A stretch of 64,000 bases of DNA from Amphirosellinia nigrospora (GCA_004123355.1 SCHM01000004.1:5297017-5361016), one strand, 5' to 3'. Counted from the first letter of the stretch, positions 27,701 through 39,345 are shown. Numbers and translations are program-made. Notes: generated from the sequence alone by a model not told the origin.

Positions 27701-30700
27701 ACGCTATAAAAATTATTTAAAAAATTAAATAATATATATTAATATATTATTAAAACGTTAAAAGTTTATTAATAAAATTAATAATAATAATAATTAATAT
27801 ATATAATATATATTATATTTTATATAATATTATATAATTTTATTTTTAAATAATATATAAATATAATTAAATATTTATTATATAAATCGGGTAAAAATTT
27901 TTGCTTTAATAATATAAACTAAAGTTTTTTTAATAAAAAAAAAAAAAATACTAGTTTTTTTTTATAATTTTGTTTAGTTTACGATAATTTATATAAAAAT
28001 AAATTTATTATTTATTTTTTTATAAATAAATAAATATACTATATAAATATTATTAAGTTTAATAAAACTTTTATATAAGTTTTTAATTAAGAATTTTTAT
28101 ATAGTTTTTAATTTATTAATAATATTTTATATAAAAAACTATAATTTAAATTAATTTTAAATTTATTTTTAAAAAACTTTATTTTATAGTTTATTTATAA
28201 ACAATATAATAATAATATATTAAAGTTTATTCGGTTAAAAGTATATACTAAGTTTTAATATTTTTTAAGTATTTTTTTTACGTTTTTTATTTTAACTTTT
28301 TATTTTTTTTTTTTAAAAAGTTATTTTTTTTAATTTTTAATTATTTATTAACTTTATTAATATTAATAATATAAACGTTTTTTACCCGGTTTTTTTTTAT
28401 TATTATATTAAAAATAATTATATTTAAACTAAATATTTTAATTATTAGTTTTTTTTTATTTAATTAATATTTTGTTTTATATAGTAATTTTTTTTATTAA
28501 ATTTTTAAATAAAAATTAAATTATATTTTTATAAAAAATATAGCTTATATTTTTTAAAAATAAGTTTTAATAAAACTAATTAAATATTATTTATTTTATT
28601 TTATTGAAATTTTTTATATTAAATTATTACGCTTTAAAATAAATATTTTTAGTTTTACGTTATTTAAATATTATTTTATTTTATTTTTATTATTATTAAC
28701 GTTATATTTTTCGATTTTAAATTATAGTTTTATTAATTAATATTAAATTAATAAACTAAATATTATAGCTATATATTTATTTTATTTATTATTAAATAAT
28801 ATTTTATATTATAATTAAAAAATTAAATAAAAATATTAAGTAGTTTTATTAATAATTTAATAAAATATTATAATATTTAAATTATAATTTATTTAAAATT
28901 ATATTATAAATTAAATTAATAATATTATAAGTTTATTTTTAAAATTTTTTATATATTTTTAATAATAATAAAAAAGCCCGATTAAATTTTTTTTGCTTTT
29001 ATTATTATATTTTATAATTTTTTTAGCAAAAAAGTTTATAATAATAATAAAATTAAATAGTTTAATAATTTTTTCTACGAATTATTAGTTTATATTTATA
29101 TATATATTTATTTTTATATTTTTAAAAAAATTATTTATAGTTAAAAAAAATCTATTATTATATAAAGTATAAATATATAAAAAAGTTTTTATTTAAATAT
29201 TTTTTTATTAAATTTATTTTATAATTAGTAATATTTTTTAAAAATATTTTTTTAAAAAAAAAGTTATTTTTTTTAAAGTTATTTTTTTTTTTTATATTTA
29301 TTATAAATTTTTTTTTTATATATTAGCCGGCTTAATATTTAATATATTATATATAATTAAAATAATAGTAATTTAATCTTTTTTATTTATTAAAGTTTAA
29401 TTTTTTAAAAAGTATTTTTTTAAAATATATTTTTATTAATAATAATTAAAATATTTATTATTAAAAATTAATTATTATATTTTATTAGCGTTAAATTTAA
29501 ATAATTAAAAAATTATTATTATTATTATTATTTAGTTTTAAAATAAAACAAAAAATTATTTAAGCAAAAATAAAAAAAAAAAAATAAAAGTTATAATAAT
29601 AAACTTTTATATTTTTTTTTATAAGTTTTATTTTATTTATAATTAATTATTATTAAATAATAAGCTATTTAAAAATAATATTTTATATAAATATTAAAAT
29701 TAATATTTTTTTTTAAATATTTTAATATAGCTTTAATTATTAATCGAAAAAATAGTTTATTTTTAAATTTTTTTTTTATTTAGTTTTATTAAATTTAGTT
29801 TTATTGGTTAAATAGATAAAAATAGTTTAAAACTTAAAAAATTTAGCTAATATATATTAATTAAAACTAAATAATTAAAAATTAACTTTAGCTTTTTTAT
29901 AATTAATATTAATATAGATTTTTTTAAAATATTTTAAAATAGTTTTTAAATTAATAAATATATTAAAATAATTAAATAAAAAATAAAAAAAAAATTATTA
30001 GCTATATAACTTCTAATATAAGTTTTAATATTAGCTATTTTAGTTATATTATTATAAAATTAATTAGCGTTAAATTTAAAGCAATTTTATATAATTTAAA
30101 TTTATATTTTAAACTTAAGTTTATTTTTAATTATATTATTATAAAAAATAAATATTAATATTTTAATTATATATTAGCTATTTTTTTATTATTTAATAAA
30201 ATAAAAGTTATTTTATAATAATTTAATAAATTAATTATTTATTAGTTCGAAATATTTAAGTTATTTTAAACGTAATTATTATTATTATTTTTTTTATAGT
30301 TTATTTAATAATTAATTAATAGTTTATTAATTAGTTTATTATTAACTAAAATTATTTTTAATTATAAGTTAAAAAATATTAATAATATATATTAATATAA
30401 TATAAGTTTTATTATAAAAATAATAATTTTATTTTATTTTTTTATTTAATTAAATAAAATTTTATTTTATTTATTTAATTTTTTAACAAATATATATAAA
30501 TTAATAATAAAATAATAATAAGCTATTATTAAAAAACATGTATTTTTTTTTTTAAAAATAATAATAAAGTTTTTATATATATTATTTATATTAATTTAGT
30601 TTATATTTTTATTAAAATTAAACTAGATTATTTTATTATATATTATTAGTTTAAAATAAAAACTAAGTTTAGCGTTTTTTATTTATAATTTTATATAATT

Positions 30701-31110
30701 ATTAATTAAATATTAAACTATTTAATTAAAACTAATAATATTTATATTAAATTTTTATTTTTTAAATATATAATTATTAATAATATTATAAAACTATTAT
30801 ATTAAATTAATTAAAAATATTAGCTTTTATAACTTACTATTATAATTTTTATATAATTAAAAAACTAAAATAAATATTTTTTTATTATTTATTAAAGTTT
30901 TATTATAAAAAACTTATTGTTTTAAATATTCGAAGCAATAAATCTAAAATATTAATAAAAGTTTTAGTATATAGCTATATACGTTTATTATTTTAGTTTT
31001 TTTTTAAAAAATATTTTAATATTTTTAAATTAAATTAATTATTTAGTTTAATTAAAAAATATTATAAAAATAGTTTTAATATTTTATAATATTTTAAATA
31101 ATTTATAAAT

Positions 31111-31401
31111 AATTACGCTTTATATATTCGAAAAAATAAAGCTTTAATATATATAGTATATTATATAAAAAATCTACAAATAAAATAAAAAAAAAAAAAG
31201 TTTAAGTCTACGTTATAAGCAGCTGCTTAAATACTCGCGGGGCAGCTACATTCACTACCAATGCCTGCCTTTATTCACTGCACTACATTTACTGCAAATA
31301 GCAGTCATACATTTACTGCGAGTGGCAGTTACTACAAGTAAAAATTACGGGTGCTATGGCTAATGGTGGGCACAGCCACCAGAGCCTGCAGATCTATAAC
31401 T
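31111..31401 (-). repeat. 5' LTR of family B copy 3, with its outer two-thirds spared by RIP
   Basis: This is the only family B LTR that keeps a balanced base composition, at about 31,205-31,401. It reads as GCAGATCTATAAC, CACTGC and AGTGGCAGTTACT blocks on the plus strand. The inner 95 bp is as AT-rich as the rest. On the minus strand the TATTTAAGCAGCTGCTTATA block would be its core promoter. It matches the mutated LTRs at 10,944-11,237, 19,090-19,378, 20,891-21,176 and 23,114-23,403 position by position, mostly through C-to-T and G-to-A differences. Confidence 0.65.
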
Positions 31402-31860
31402 CGTACAATCGTAGCAATAAATTTTATTATGTTTATTTTATACGATAAAAAGCGGTTCGGCTAACTTTTTTTTATAAAATTGATCGATTTAAAAAGCTAA
31501 TTAAGCTAAGCAATAGTTTTAGCAATAAAAAATAATAAAAATAATAGTAATAAAAAATAAACTATTATAATTAATAATATAATAAGTACTTTTAGCGGTA
31601 ATTATAAAAGTTACGTGTAATTTTTTACGTTATTATAAAAAAATATACGTTTTATAGCTAATATTATGTTTACGTAAATTTAATAATAATTTAGCGGCTT
31701 TTATAGCTTTTAAAGTATTAAATATATTTTTCGAAGTTTTTTTAAGCATTTTAACGCTTTAAAAGACTAAAAATACTATTTTTAATATAAAAAATAGGCT
31801 TTAATTAATATTTATTGTATAATTTATAGAAAAAAATATTATTATTGGTGTATTTCCTAA
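31402..31860. other. AT-rich right flank of the mobile-element block
   Basis: After the CGTAC target duplicate, about 450 bp remains strongly AT-rich with no open frame. Composition then switches abruptly near 31,850-31,870 to ordinary, roughly balanced DNA. It is the continuation of whatever sequence B copy 3 landed in, and I cannot identify it. Confidence 0.4.
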
Positions 31861-31920
31861 AAACGGGGGAACTTGTATGTAAAGGATGGGTGGGGCGTGA
31901 TATTTCGATTCAGAACTAGT

Positions 31921-32244
31921 GTATATGTATTTACTTCTACGCGACACACCCCCAGATTAGCTGGTCTGGCTAAGGACCGCTGATTTGCTACTTCGTGGTC
32001 TATATTTTCACCAGAGTGCAGGGAAACAGCTTGCCTGTTTTTGCTCGGTCACTAACTCGAACCCCTTAGTCCTTCAGTCTTGTTTTCAAGTACTCCATCG
32101 GAAAGGTAGTCAAGTGGATCGTACATTATACCGTTGCGCTAATCAGCTCAAGAACGAACCGGGCTCATAACTCTCACGGAATAAAAACGACGCCGTTAAT
32201 ACTCCGCGAGTATTAACGGTATATGTATCCACTTCTACGCGACA
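31921..32244. repeat. 26-bp direct repeat pair, 298 bp apart
   Basis: Positions 31,921-31,946 and 32,219-32,244 are the same apart from two or three bases; both read GTATATGTAT, two variable bases, then ACTTCTACGCGACA. The second copy abuts the palindrome at 32,193-32,219. They could be the ends of a small vanished element or duplicated binding sites. Confidence 0.5.
32193..32219. repeat. Perfect 12-bp inverted repeat with a 3-bp centre
   Basis: The arms are CCGTTAATACTC and GAGTATTAACGG around CGC, with no mismatch. It lies in non-coding DNA about 2.1 kb downstream of the start codon of the minus-strand hydratase gene. It could be a hairpin, a palindromic protein-binding site or an insertion scar. 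Confidence 0.6.
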
Positions 32245-33318
32245 AGTACTCATAGGCCAGACACTCACATTGAAAGAAGCTGTAGAGTAAGGCCTGTTCA
32301 AGGAAGTAGTGCTTCAGGAGAAGTTAGTAGAACGAGCGATTGACTATACAGATGAAATCGCGGGATTGTGTGCGGATAGTGTCATCATAGTCTCTCCATT
32401 CACCCTCAGGCACAAAACACCTGGCACTAATCGTGCACCACGTCATTCGTATCGAGAATCGGGTCCTTGTTTCAAGTCCATGTCAGCATAGGAAGCCTTC
32501 TCCCCGCACCAGTAAACACGGTAGACCGTGGTTCCGGCTCGCTATTGTGCCATCGCCACAACGCACCAAGCTGGATTGTCGTTTCGAGGAAGATGCGGTT
32601 CATCAATTGTGGACGGTCAGTTGTGACTAGCAGTGTGTGTTTCCGCGGGAATAGGACGTTCATGGTACTTTGACCTAGTCGGGCACTGAATTGTTAGTTC
32701 GCGGCGCCGACAACGATATCTTCTCTAGATCGGCAAGCTTCGTTGTAGGTCATCAATCTGAGGAGCTGACCCGCGTCTTATACTGGATACACAAGTCGGG
32801 ATAAATGTTCTAGGATAAGCTGCGAATACCGCTCGCAATCCTTAGGCAGGTATATTATGAATCAGTCAGCAAACGATGTAGTGATGAGGATACCGAGAGC
32901 TGCCTACGGTGTGAAGTGTGTAGACGACCTACGGAAGCTACCTTTCTTTAAACAACAGTGCGTAGACACCGGACCGTTTGCTAGCCAGTTAACTAGCAAG
33001 GATATCTTTGGAAAAAGCACCCACTACCGTGCACAAGTGCCCGCGCTTGAGCTTCGCTTCTCCTGAGATCCCCACGCGGAAAACATGGCCGGACCCCAGC
33101 CCCGTGGAGTTAGCGCGGATATAACGGTACAATCAGCAAGCTAGATTATGCATGAGACTAAAGGTTGATAGTCACTTGAGATAACCGCAGTGATATTCCT
33201 ATTCATCTCGGATCGTCCTTGGTTAAAACATCAACATGTTCTAGAACTGTTACCTTTCTCTTTAAGTAGGTCTTGCCGTTACGGGATAGAACTACAGTAA
33301 TACTAGAGCACAGAACGC

Positions 33319-34345
33319 CTACAACTTGCTACTTAGCTGCTTGATCTTAGCATAGCCATTCGAAAGGGCGACCCTGCTGTCACTCTTCACAATCGTCTCA
33401 AAGACATAGTTATCGATTCCACCATCGGAGCCAATCTTCCATATGCACGTCACCAACTCGTCGCCTGGGTAGACAACGCTCTTGAACCTAGCGCCGAAGG
33501 CCTTGAGCCGTGTTGGGTCCGAATCGGCTACCCCCCGTAGCAGTCCATGCGCCGCGATATTCCAGGTACCCAGACCCTGCAAGATGGCACCTTTGAAACC
33601 CCCACGCTTGCCGAACTCGTCGTCGGCGTGCAAAGGGTTGTAATCACCACACAGCCGGTATAGCAGCGCCGTCTCCGGCGTCGTCTTATACACGTGCACG
33701 GCATCCGGCTGGCGCATGGGCATCTTGATAGCTGGCTTGCTAGGCCCTTTGGGACCTCCGTACCCGCCTTGCCTCATGCCAAATGCAGTGCTGGTCATTT
33801 TGACGTAGACGGTTCCCGTTTTGACATCCAGTAGCACGTGCTCCTGCTCCGAGATCATCGAACCCCCTTGTCGTACACGCCGAGAACTTTGCTGTGGATT
33901 TCGAGGTCGAGGCCGGCCGAACTCGTTGGGATTGGGTTTACAATCTCAATGCCCCTCTCACCATCCACGGAACGCTGCGCGTCGAATGGCGGCGTGCCTG
34001 GCACGGGCTCTGCCGTAGTGCGCGCAACGAAGTCGAACACATCTTGGTCTGTTTGCTTAAACGCAAGATTGATGGGAAACGTCGGGAACGCAGCGAAGCG
34101 CGGATGCAGCTCATAAAGAAAGTGTTTTTCATCGGCTTGTGCACCAATTGCGTTTGCCTATGCAAATTATCAGCCGGATATAGTTGTAGAGGAAGAAGAC
34201 GCCGGCCGTCGAAACTTACGAAGAGCAGTACATCACGCCGGTTATACGCGCATTTTATCGGACGAAATTTATGCCCAACGGCCTTGCGAAAATCGACATT
34301 GTCATAGCGGCCATCGGGTCGCTTTACAGGTTGATCATCACTCAT
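33319..34345 (-). CDS. Peroxisomal MaoC-like 2-enoyl-CoA hydratase (hydratase 2), one frame break
   Basis: The enzyme should hydrate 2-enoyl-CoA to (3R)-hydroxyacyl-CoA in peroxisomal beta-oxidation or a related CoA pathway. Exon 1 is 34,220-34,345 (MSDDQPVKRPDGRYDNVDFR start), followed by a 62-bp intron (34,158-34,219), then exon 2 from 34,157 to the stop at 33,319. The N-terminal half carries the family block LYELHPRFAAFPTFPI. The C-terminal hot-dog domain carries YRLCGDYNPLHAD at about residue 213, with the Asp/His pair used for catalysis in hydratase 2. The protein ends SKL, a canonical PTS1 signal. Length is about 321 aa, as for a stand-alone hydratase rather than a multifunctional enzyme. 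At the C-run 33,863-33,867 the frame slips; one more base would join VYDKG to the downstream frame. This is either a sequencing loss or an early pseudogene. Confidence 0.8.
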
Positions 34346-36200
34346 GTTTCCGGTATTGTGGTGATTTAGACGCCGAATTCTGCAATCAGGTGGAAGATAT
34401 GAGACGGGTAGTCTTGTTTGTGTCTATGAAGGCAAGCGATGAAGCTAGGTAGTTAGAAAGGAAAGCTATCTATGCAGTCTCATGAGCGAACTAATTCCTT
34501 AAAGAGCTAACCTCGGAAACGGTGCCGGATTTGTGTCCACTTCGGTATCCCTGTACGTCTCCGTTCTCCACATTCAGGAGTGGCCATTAGCGGTGTATGT
34601 AATCGCAGTTGGCTCCTTGCAATAATCTGACTAGACTAGAAAGAGATAGCGGTGCGTAGGGTAGCAATTCGTGGAGATCGGTGAATGGACGCTATAAAGT
34701 ACACTGACAGCTGGCTCGTAGATGTTGTCTCCTAGAACTATGTGATATTAGGAGGGGTATCTGTGCGCAGCTCTGCGCAGCTGTTCTCAGAGCCAGCCAA
34801 GCTCTTGATCGGGTTACGATTCTCTTCGCTAAACAAAAGTCCCTGGATGTGCGAGGTAGCGTCTCTCACCCCCAATAGCAATTTTCACAGCTCAAAACAC
34901 CCTAGAACGCACTTGACGCGTTTTAGGAGGGGAAGCCAGGCACCATGTCACGAAAGCCGTTGATCATTTCGACGTTACTTTCGAGACGAAACCCGTCCAA
35001 ATGGGCCATGCTCAAGCAGTGCCAGGTGAATGTTTCGATTTGCTCGACTAAATGGCTAGTATAAAACTCTTATCTCGGCACCTAGGTCTATGGAGTTTAC
35101 ACCAAAGAGCATTGCACAAACATCCGCAATTCTAGCAACCCCCCCGCCTAAAATATATACTATAGACAGCGAATATTCATAAACAGATGTACTTCATCCT
35201 CTACCTCCCAAGTGACTATGTCGCGACGTAGACTTAGTAGACCTATGTCTACACAGGTAGCCAATGCCCCCTATATTTAAGAGGTTCAGGAATTAGTTCA
35301 TGGCTCTAAACTAGGCTCCTGGCTTTAGACAGGTCGATCTATTTACTCCGGAGCCGCAGATACAGGTTCCATAGCAAACCAGCGACATCAAATTCGGGAT
35401 ATCGACACCCGCCTTCCGTCCCATAGAAGTGTAGGGACCTAACTCCACCAGTCGAGACGATTGTGGGCCAACGGCTTCCCACCGCCTCGCGCTGTTTACC
35501 TATCTTCTCGAGCGAGGCGAGTTCAATACCGGATATGATGCAGGTAATAAGCCCAGTAGCGTAATTATCCCTTGTACTGTCGGCGGTCATGCACTGCTCG
35601 TGCCCTTCGCCTCGGTAGCCCCTATGCTGGTATATGTCGGTAAGCTTAAGAACAGAATTCAGTCTTAGTAGATCTAAGAATTTGACTTAAGTCGCAAAAA
35701 GTAGTCTTGTCGCTTCACTGTAGCCGTCGGCATTAGCGTATGTCCTTGGAACTCGGAAGTAGGAGGCTACCAGTTTTTCCTAAATCAGTTCGTGCCATGA
35801 CTCTGAAAACTACCTTCATCAGTTTATAGCCTATCAAATAATAATTATGTTTTACATACGACTGTATTTAGAACCACAAATGCAATGGAATATCCAAGAG
35901 GATGATTTGTCATGATGTTACAAATTTGAATTCGTTCTTGCAATTTAAATAACAGAATAAATGACCTTATATACCCGTTGAATACTATATCTGGCCCCGT
36001 TCACACCGTCGGAACGGACCAACCCCCCTCACGTAACACATCGCTTTTCCTGATATGTGCTAATAGAGTGACGTATTATCTGCTCTTGCAAGCATTTAGA
36101 GATACTGCCAAAAGATCTATTTCCTTGGTGGCTCGGTTTCCATGAAATGACGCAAACTTCGCGCGGCTATCTGTTTATGGGCCACATGGAGCCGAATTTC
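34346..36200. other. 1.85 kb without a supported gene between hydratase and P450
   Basis: It should contain the hydratase promoter (right of 34,345) and the P450 3' UTR (left of 36,201). Two stretches look faintly coding. One is a plus-strand frame ending near 35,050, with residues VTKAVDHFDVTFETKPVQMG at about 34,946-35,005. The other is an 83-codon minus frame at 35,339-35,590. I recognise neither family, and both may be remnants of lost genes. Confidence 0.3.
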
Positions 36201-37982
36201 TTAACTGGGAGTGAACCTATTGTAGCTCCATGAGGCAGCGATGTCCTGTGGACTGGCCAAGAAGAACAATCTCGAAACCATGTCGTCGTCGCTCATGCCC
36301 TCGAGGGTCGACATTTTGGCATTGGGGAATGCCTTGAAGAAACGCGCCGTGCCCAATCGAAGCTCCATTCTCGCGAGATGTAGCCCGATGCAAACTAATT
36401 AAAAGATTGTGTTTAGTACGATGCTATAACTGGAAGACACATTTCGTTTTATGAAAAAGGGACACAAAAAAATGCGTTGACTCACTTCTCGAGCCAGCAC
36501 CAAAAGGCATGAATGCGTTTTTCATGGCCTGCGTCGGATTCTCCCACCGTAACGGATCAAACTTTTCGGGATCTGGAAAGGCGACAGGATCACGGTGGAG
36601 TGTGTAATTCTGAGCCGCAACCGTATACCCGGCAGGAATATGATAACCACATAGTTCGGCACCTCCCTGAGGTACTTCCCTCGGCAGCCCTGCTGGAACA
36701 ACGGAATATCTCCTGAGCGTTTCGTCAATCACGTGATCCAAGTATGTCATGTGTCGTAGATCGTCGTAGGAAAAGTCATCGGGAAGCGTTGCGAGCTCCT
36801 TCAGTAGTCTCGACTTGACTTCAGGGTGGCGGCAAACTGCCCAAACCAAATAGTCGAGGGTATTCGACGTTGTATCGCTTCCGGCTATGATATACGACTG
36901 CGCATTGTCCCGTACTTCGTCTGGAGTTATGCTTTCGTCGCCCTGGGCCTTGTATACTTTCGTGAAAACCGTGGGCCTAGAATCGGGGCCTTCTTTTTCT
37001 ATAATGTCTCTGTGCCGTTGCAGTGAGTCGGTAGCGTACTTTCTAATACGCAGACCGAACGCTCGGGCCTCCTTGATGAACGGAAGCGTAATCGGGAAGC
37101 TCGTAGAGTACTTGAATAGCGCGGGGAAGGCTGATCGATAGGAAGCCATGACGCCAGCAGTCTGCAAGTCGGCAACATATTGGTTCATCTAGTATGAGTT
37201 AGTCGGGGTTTGATCTCGCACACTAGCCTTCCCTCGCTGATCACGCACCTTTCCACTTTCCAACATCCGAAATGATTCGCCAAAACTCAACTCGCCGATG
37301 ACATCCGTGGTCATGAACAGCCACCACTTGAAGACGTCGGCAGCACCACGCGTCTTCGCCTCTTCTTCCATTCGCTGTATAACAAGGTTGACTTTGTGCT
37401 CGATTTGCGGCTGGAATTGTTTAAGGCCCGATTCGGAGAGCGGAGCCGAAAGTAATCTTCTGAAGCGCCTATGCAAGCCGATGTCGGTTGTGTTGAAGAC
37501 TGACTCGGCGAAGGGAATGAAGTCCGTATACCATTTAGATTTGGGGAATTCATTCTTGATCCTGAAAATTTTCTGAACAGCATCTATGTCTCTTACGTAG
37601 ACATCGCGAGGGCCGACTCGAACAATAGGACCTGGTGACGTTCAGTAATATGTACGTTTCACGACCCGAGGGGCCTCTGTAGACAGATGGAACGAGTTAA
37701 AGCATACCGTATTTCAGGTGAAGATCGTGAACATAAGATGGTTTATATCCGGTTAACCAATAGTAAGTGGCAACGAGCCCGGTCCATCTAGCATACCATG
37801 GTCCCGGTACTTTGGAAAGAGGATCCCGCAAAGTTGAGACGACGAACTAGAAACAATTATGGTTAGATATCTCGGTGACAACCAATAAAATAACGTCTTC
37901 TCACCAGTAGTATAGTCGCTAAGCCAAAAGCACCCCAAGAATAGAGGTGGTTGGATTTGAGTAGCTCCAGAGTTACGTCCAT
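36201..37982 (-). CDS. Cytochrome P450 monooxygenase, CYP65-like
   Basis: This is an ER-anchored haem-thiolate monooxygenase of unknown substrate. Five exons (37,905-37,982; 37,708-37,846; 37,249-37,631; 36,486-37,188; 36,201-36,394) are separated by introns of 58, 76, 60 and 91 bp. They splice to an intact frame of 498 aa with no break. The protein has an N-terminal membrane helix (about residues 12-32), the proline hinge VPGPWYARWT, the I-helix motif AGSDTT (about 302-307), ETLR of the ExxR motif (about 356), PEKFDPLRW, and the haem loop FGAGSRICIG (about 429-438) assembled across the last intron with the cysteine intact. The LHLKYGPIVRVGPRDVYVRD block and hinge resemble CYP65-type enzymes such as trichothecene C-15 hydroxylases. 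The exact family is uncertain. The start was chosen because the upstream ATG at 37,990 is out of frame. Confidence 0.92.
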
Positions 37983-38569
37983 AGTAGCCCATGGTGGACA
38001 GATATCTGTGAGAAGGTATGTTTGGGATTTAAACTATGGTCGAAGTTGTATATCCTACTGAAGCGTGGGACATTGACTGCTATATATATATAACCATATG
38101 TATATGAATAGAGAGGGAGTTCTTCACTCTCGAGATATTCCGATGCCCGGCTTCTACGCCTGGACGGGTCCTGCCGAGATGTTGCTCCGCACGCATGCAG
38201 CACCGACAGGTATCATCATCGGCCGACTACCGACCAGGCGAGTCGTGGCGAAAGCTCCCGCGCACACGCTATGGCACTTAGCGCGCCTTTTTGGAAAATG
38301 AGATGTCATAATGCCAGCACCTATCGCAATTCCGACGGGTGAAGACGGCGCTTGCTGGTTATCCGAAGTCCGTGTTCCAGCTATGACCGCGCTTAAATTT
38401 TCAACGGTTCCGTTCTCCAGCTCTTTCGATCTATATGGACTGTTGACACATATGTCCCGCCATCGCCTATGGAGCGAGTGTCGAGGTAAGACTACCCAAC
38501 CTCACCCAAATCATTTTACATCCTCGCGACACGAGATGCAATTAGGAGCGAGCAAGAAACGAGCAACGC

Positions 38570-38615
38570 GCGAATTGAAGTCGCATGTCTACGCGAATCG
38601 AAGTCGCATGCTTAT
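38570..38615. repeat. 23-bp tandem duplication in the intergenic region
   Basis: Two abutting units start GCGAATTGAAGTCGCATG and GCGAATCGAAGTCGCATG, differing at one position in that core. It is recent by its near identity and has no assignable function. Confidence 0.6.
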
Positions 38616-38910
38616 GCGAAAAGGCGCTTGCTTACCTTTCTCGTTGTGCAGACAGGCTCATCATTATTCCCTCTGTATCAATTTGCGACTGCCTGTGCTA
38701 CTTCGCCGAACTACCGTCTTTCGCTTGATAAATTTGAATCGTTAGTCACGCGCAAGCGTTATGCGAACGCCGAGCGATGACGTAATTAGTCACATTCCAC
38801 TTGCAGCATGGCTCATCCATGGAATTCATGGAACCCTTTTAAATACTTGACCCAATCGAGGGGAGGGTGGGCTATGCACCACATCAAATGCCGAGATAAA
38901 CTGTATGGGT

Positions 38911-38913
38911 ATA

Positions 38914-38968
<55 letters not shown>

Positions 38969-39121
38969 ATATATATAAATATATATAAATATATATAAAT
39001 ATAATAAATATATATATAAATATATATAAATATATTAATATAAAATATATATAATATATAAATATATATAATATATATAAATATATATAAATATATATAA
39101 ATATATATAAATATATATATA
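38911..39121. repeat. AT-rich microsatellite, (TAAA)n followed by ATATATAAAT-type repeats
   Basis: Perfect TAAA units run to about 38,968, then imperfect 10-bp units of the ATATATAAAT type continue to about 39,121. On the minus strand it reads as a meaningless Y/I/F-rich frame. Confidence 0.9.
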
Positions 39122-39345
39122 TGTGCCGGAGAAGAGTATATGGTATCATGTGGCTAATTTAGTAGGCGAGCGGCCTGGTCATTAATCGTCTTCCAAAACG
39201 CCGGAAACAATGTGTCTAGTCTAGTGTTCGCATCCTTCCCCATCTATGTTTGTGCCCGTCCCTTTTCTAAATCTTCTACTTGTATCGTGGATTCCCGCTT
39301 CCCTCGATACCTTCAGATAATATGATTTCAGGAGTGGCGCTCTGC

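Larger units (their letters stand above)
23114..31401 (-). mobile_element. LTR retrotransposon family B, copy 3, antisense (fossil)
   Basis: This is the reverse complement of copies 1 and 2. Reading on the minus strand, the 5' LTR is 31,111-31,401 and the 3' LTR is 23,114-23,403, each about 290 bp. A CGTAC duplicate sits outside both ends (23,109-23,113 and 31,402-31,406). Removing the 1.57-kb insertion at 23,892-25,458 leaves about 6.7 kb. The body shows the same heavy RIP as the other copies, but the outer 200 bp of its 5' LTR is nearly unmutated. It is structurally complete and coding-dead. The superfamily is not determinable. Confidence 0.7.
31861..33318. other. Gene-poor stretch between the AT block and the hydratase gene
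   Basis: Base composition is normal. Several open frames of 60-70 codons exist on both strands (for example 31,985-32,170 and 32,857-33,066), but none has a recognisable domain or conservative composition. The stretch holds a direct repeat and a perfect palindrome, listed separately. The 3' UTR of the hydratase gene should lie just left of 33,319. Confidence 0.4.
37983..39345. other. P450 upstream region, microsatellite and Ca2+-ATPase 3' flank
   Basis: The first 300 bp should hold the P450 promoter; a TATATATATATAA tract at about 38,079-38,091 lies roughly 100 bp upstream of its start. An open plus-strand frame at 38,311-38,745 (144 codons) has no recognisable domain and I do not call it. 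A 23-bp tandem duplication and a long microsatellite are listed separately. Confidence 0.4.

Noticed and set aside
32045-32150. tRNA-like sequence on the minus strand (TTAGCGCAACGGT and GGGTTCGAGTTAG resembling A and B boxes)
   Set aside because: The acceptor, anticodon and T stems do not pair and the spacing is too long; at best a chance match or decayed relic.
33319-37982. Secondary-metabolite gene cluster
   Set aside because: Only a hydratase and a P450 are present; no polyketide synthase, NRPS, terpene cyclase, transporter or regulator accompanies them.
38311-38745. 144-codon plus-strand open frame
   Set aside because: No recognisable domain, contains the 23-bp tandem duplication, and composition is unlike the real genes.
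38826-39149. 107-codon minus-strand frame of Y, I, L and F residues
   Set aside because: It is simply the translation of the AT microsatellite at 38,911-39,121.
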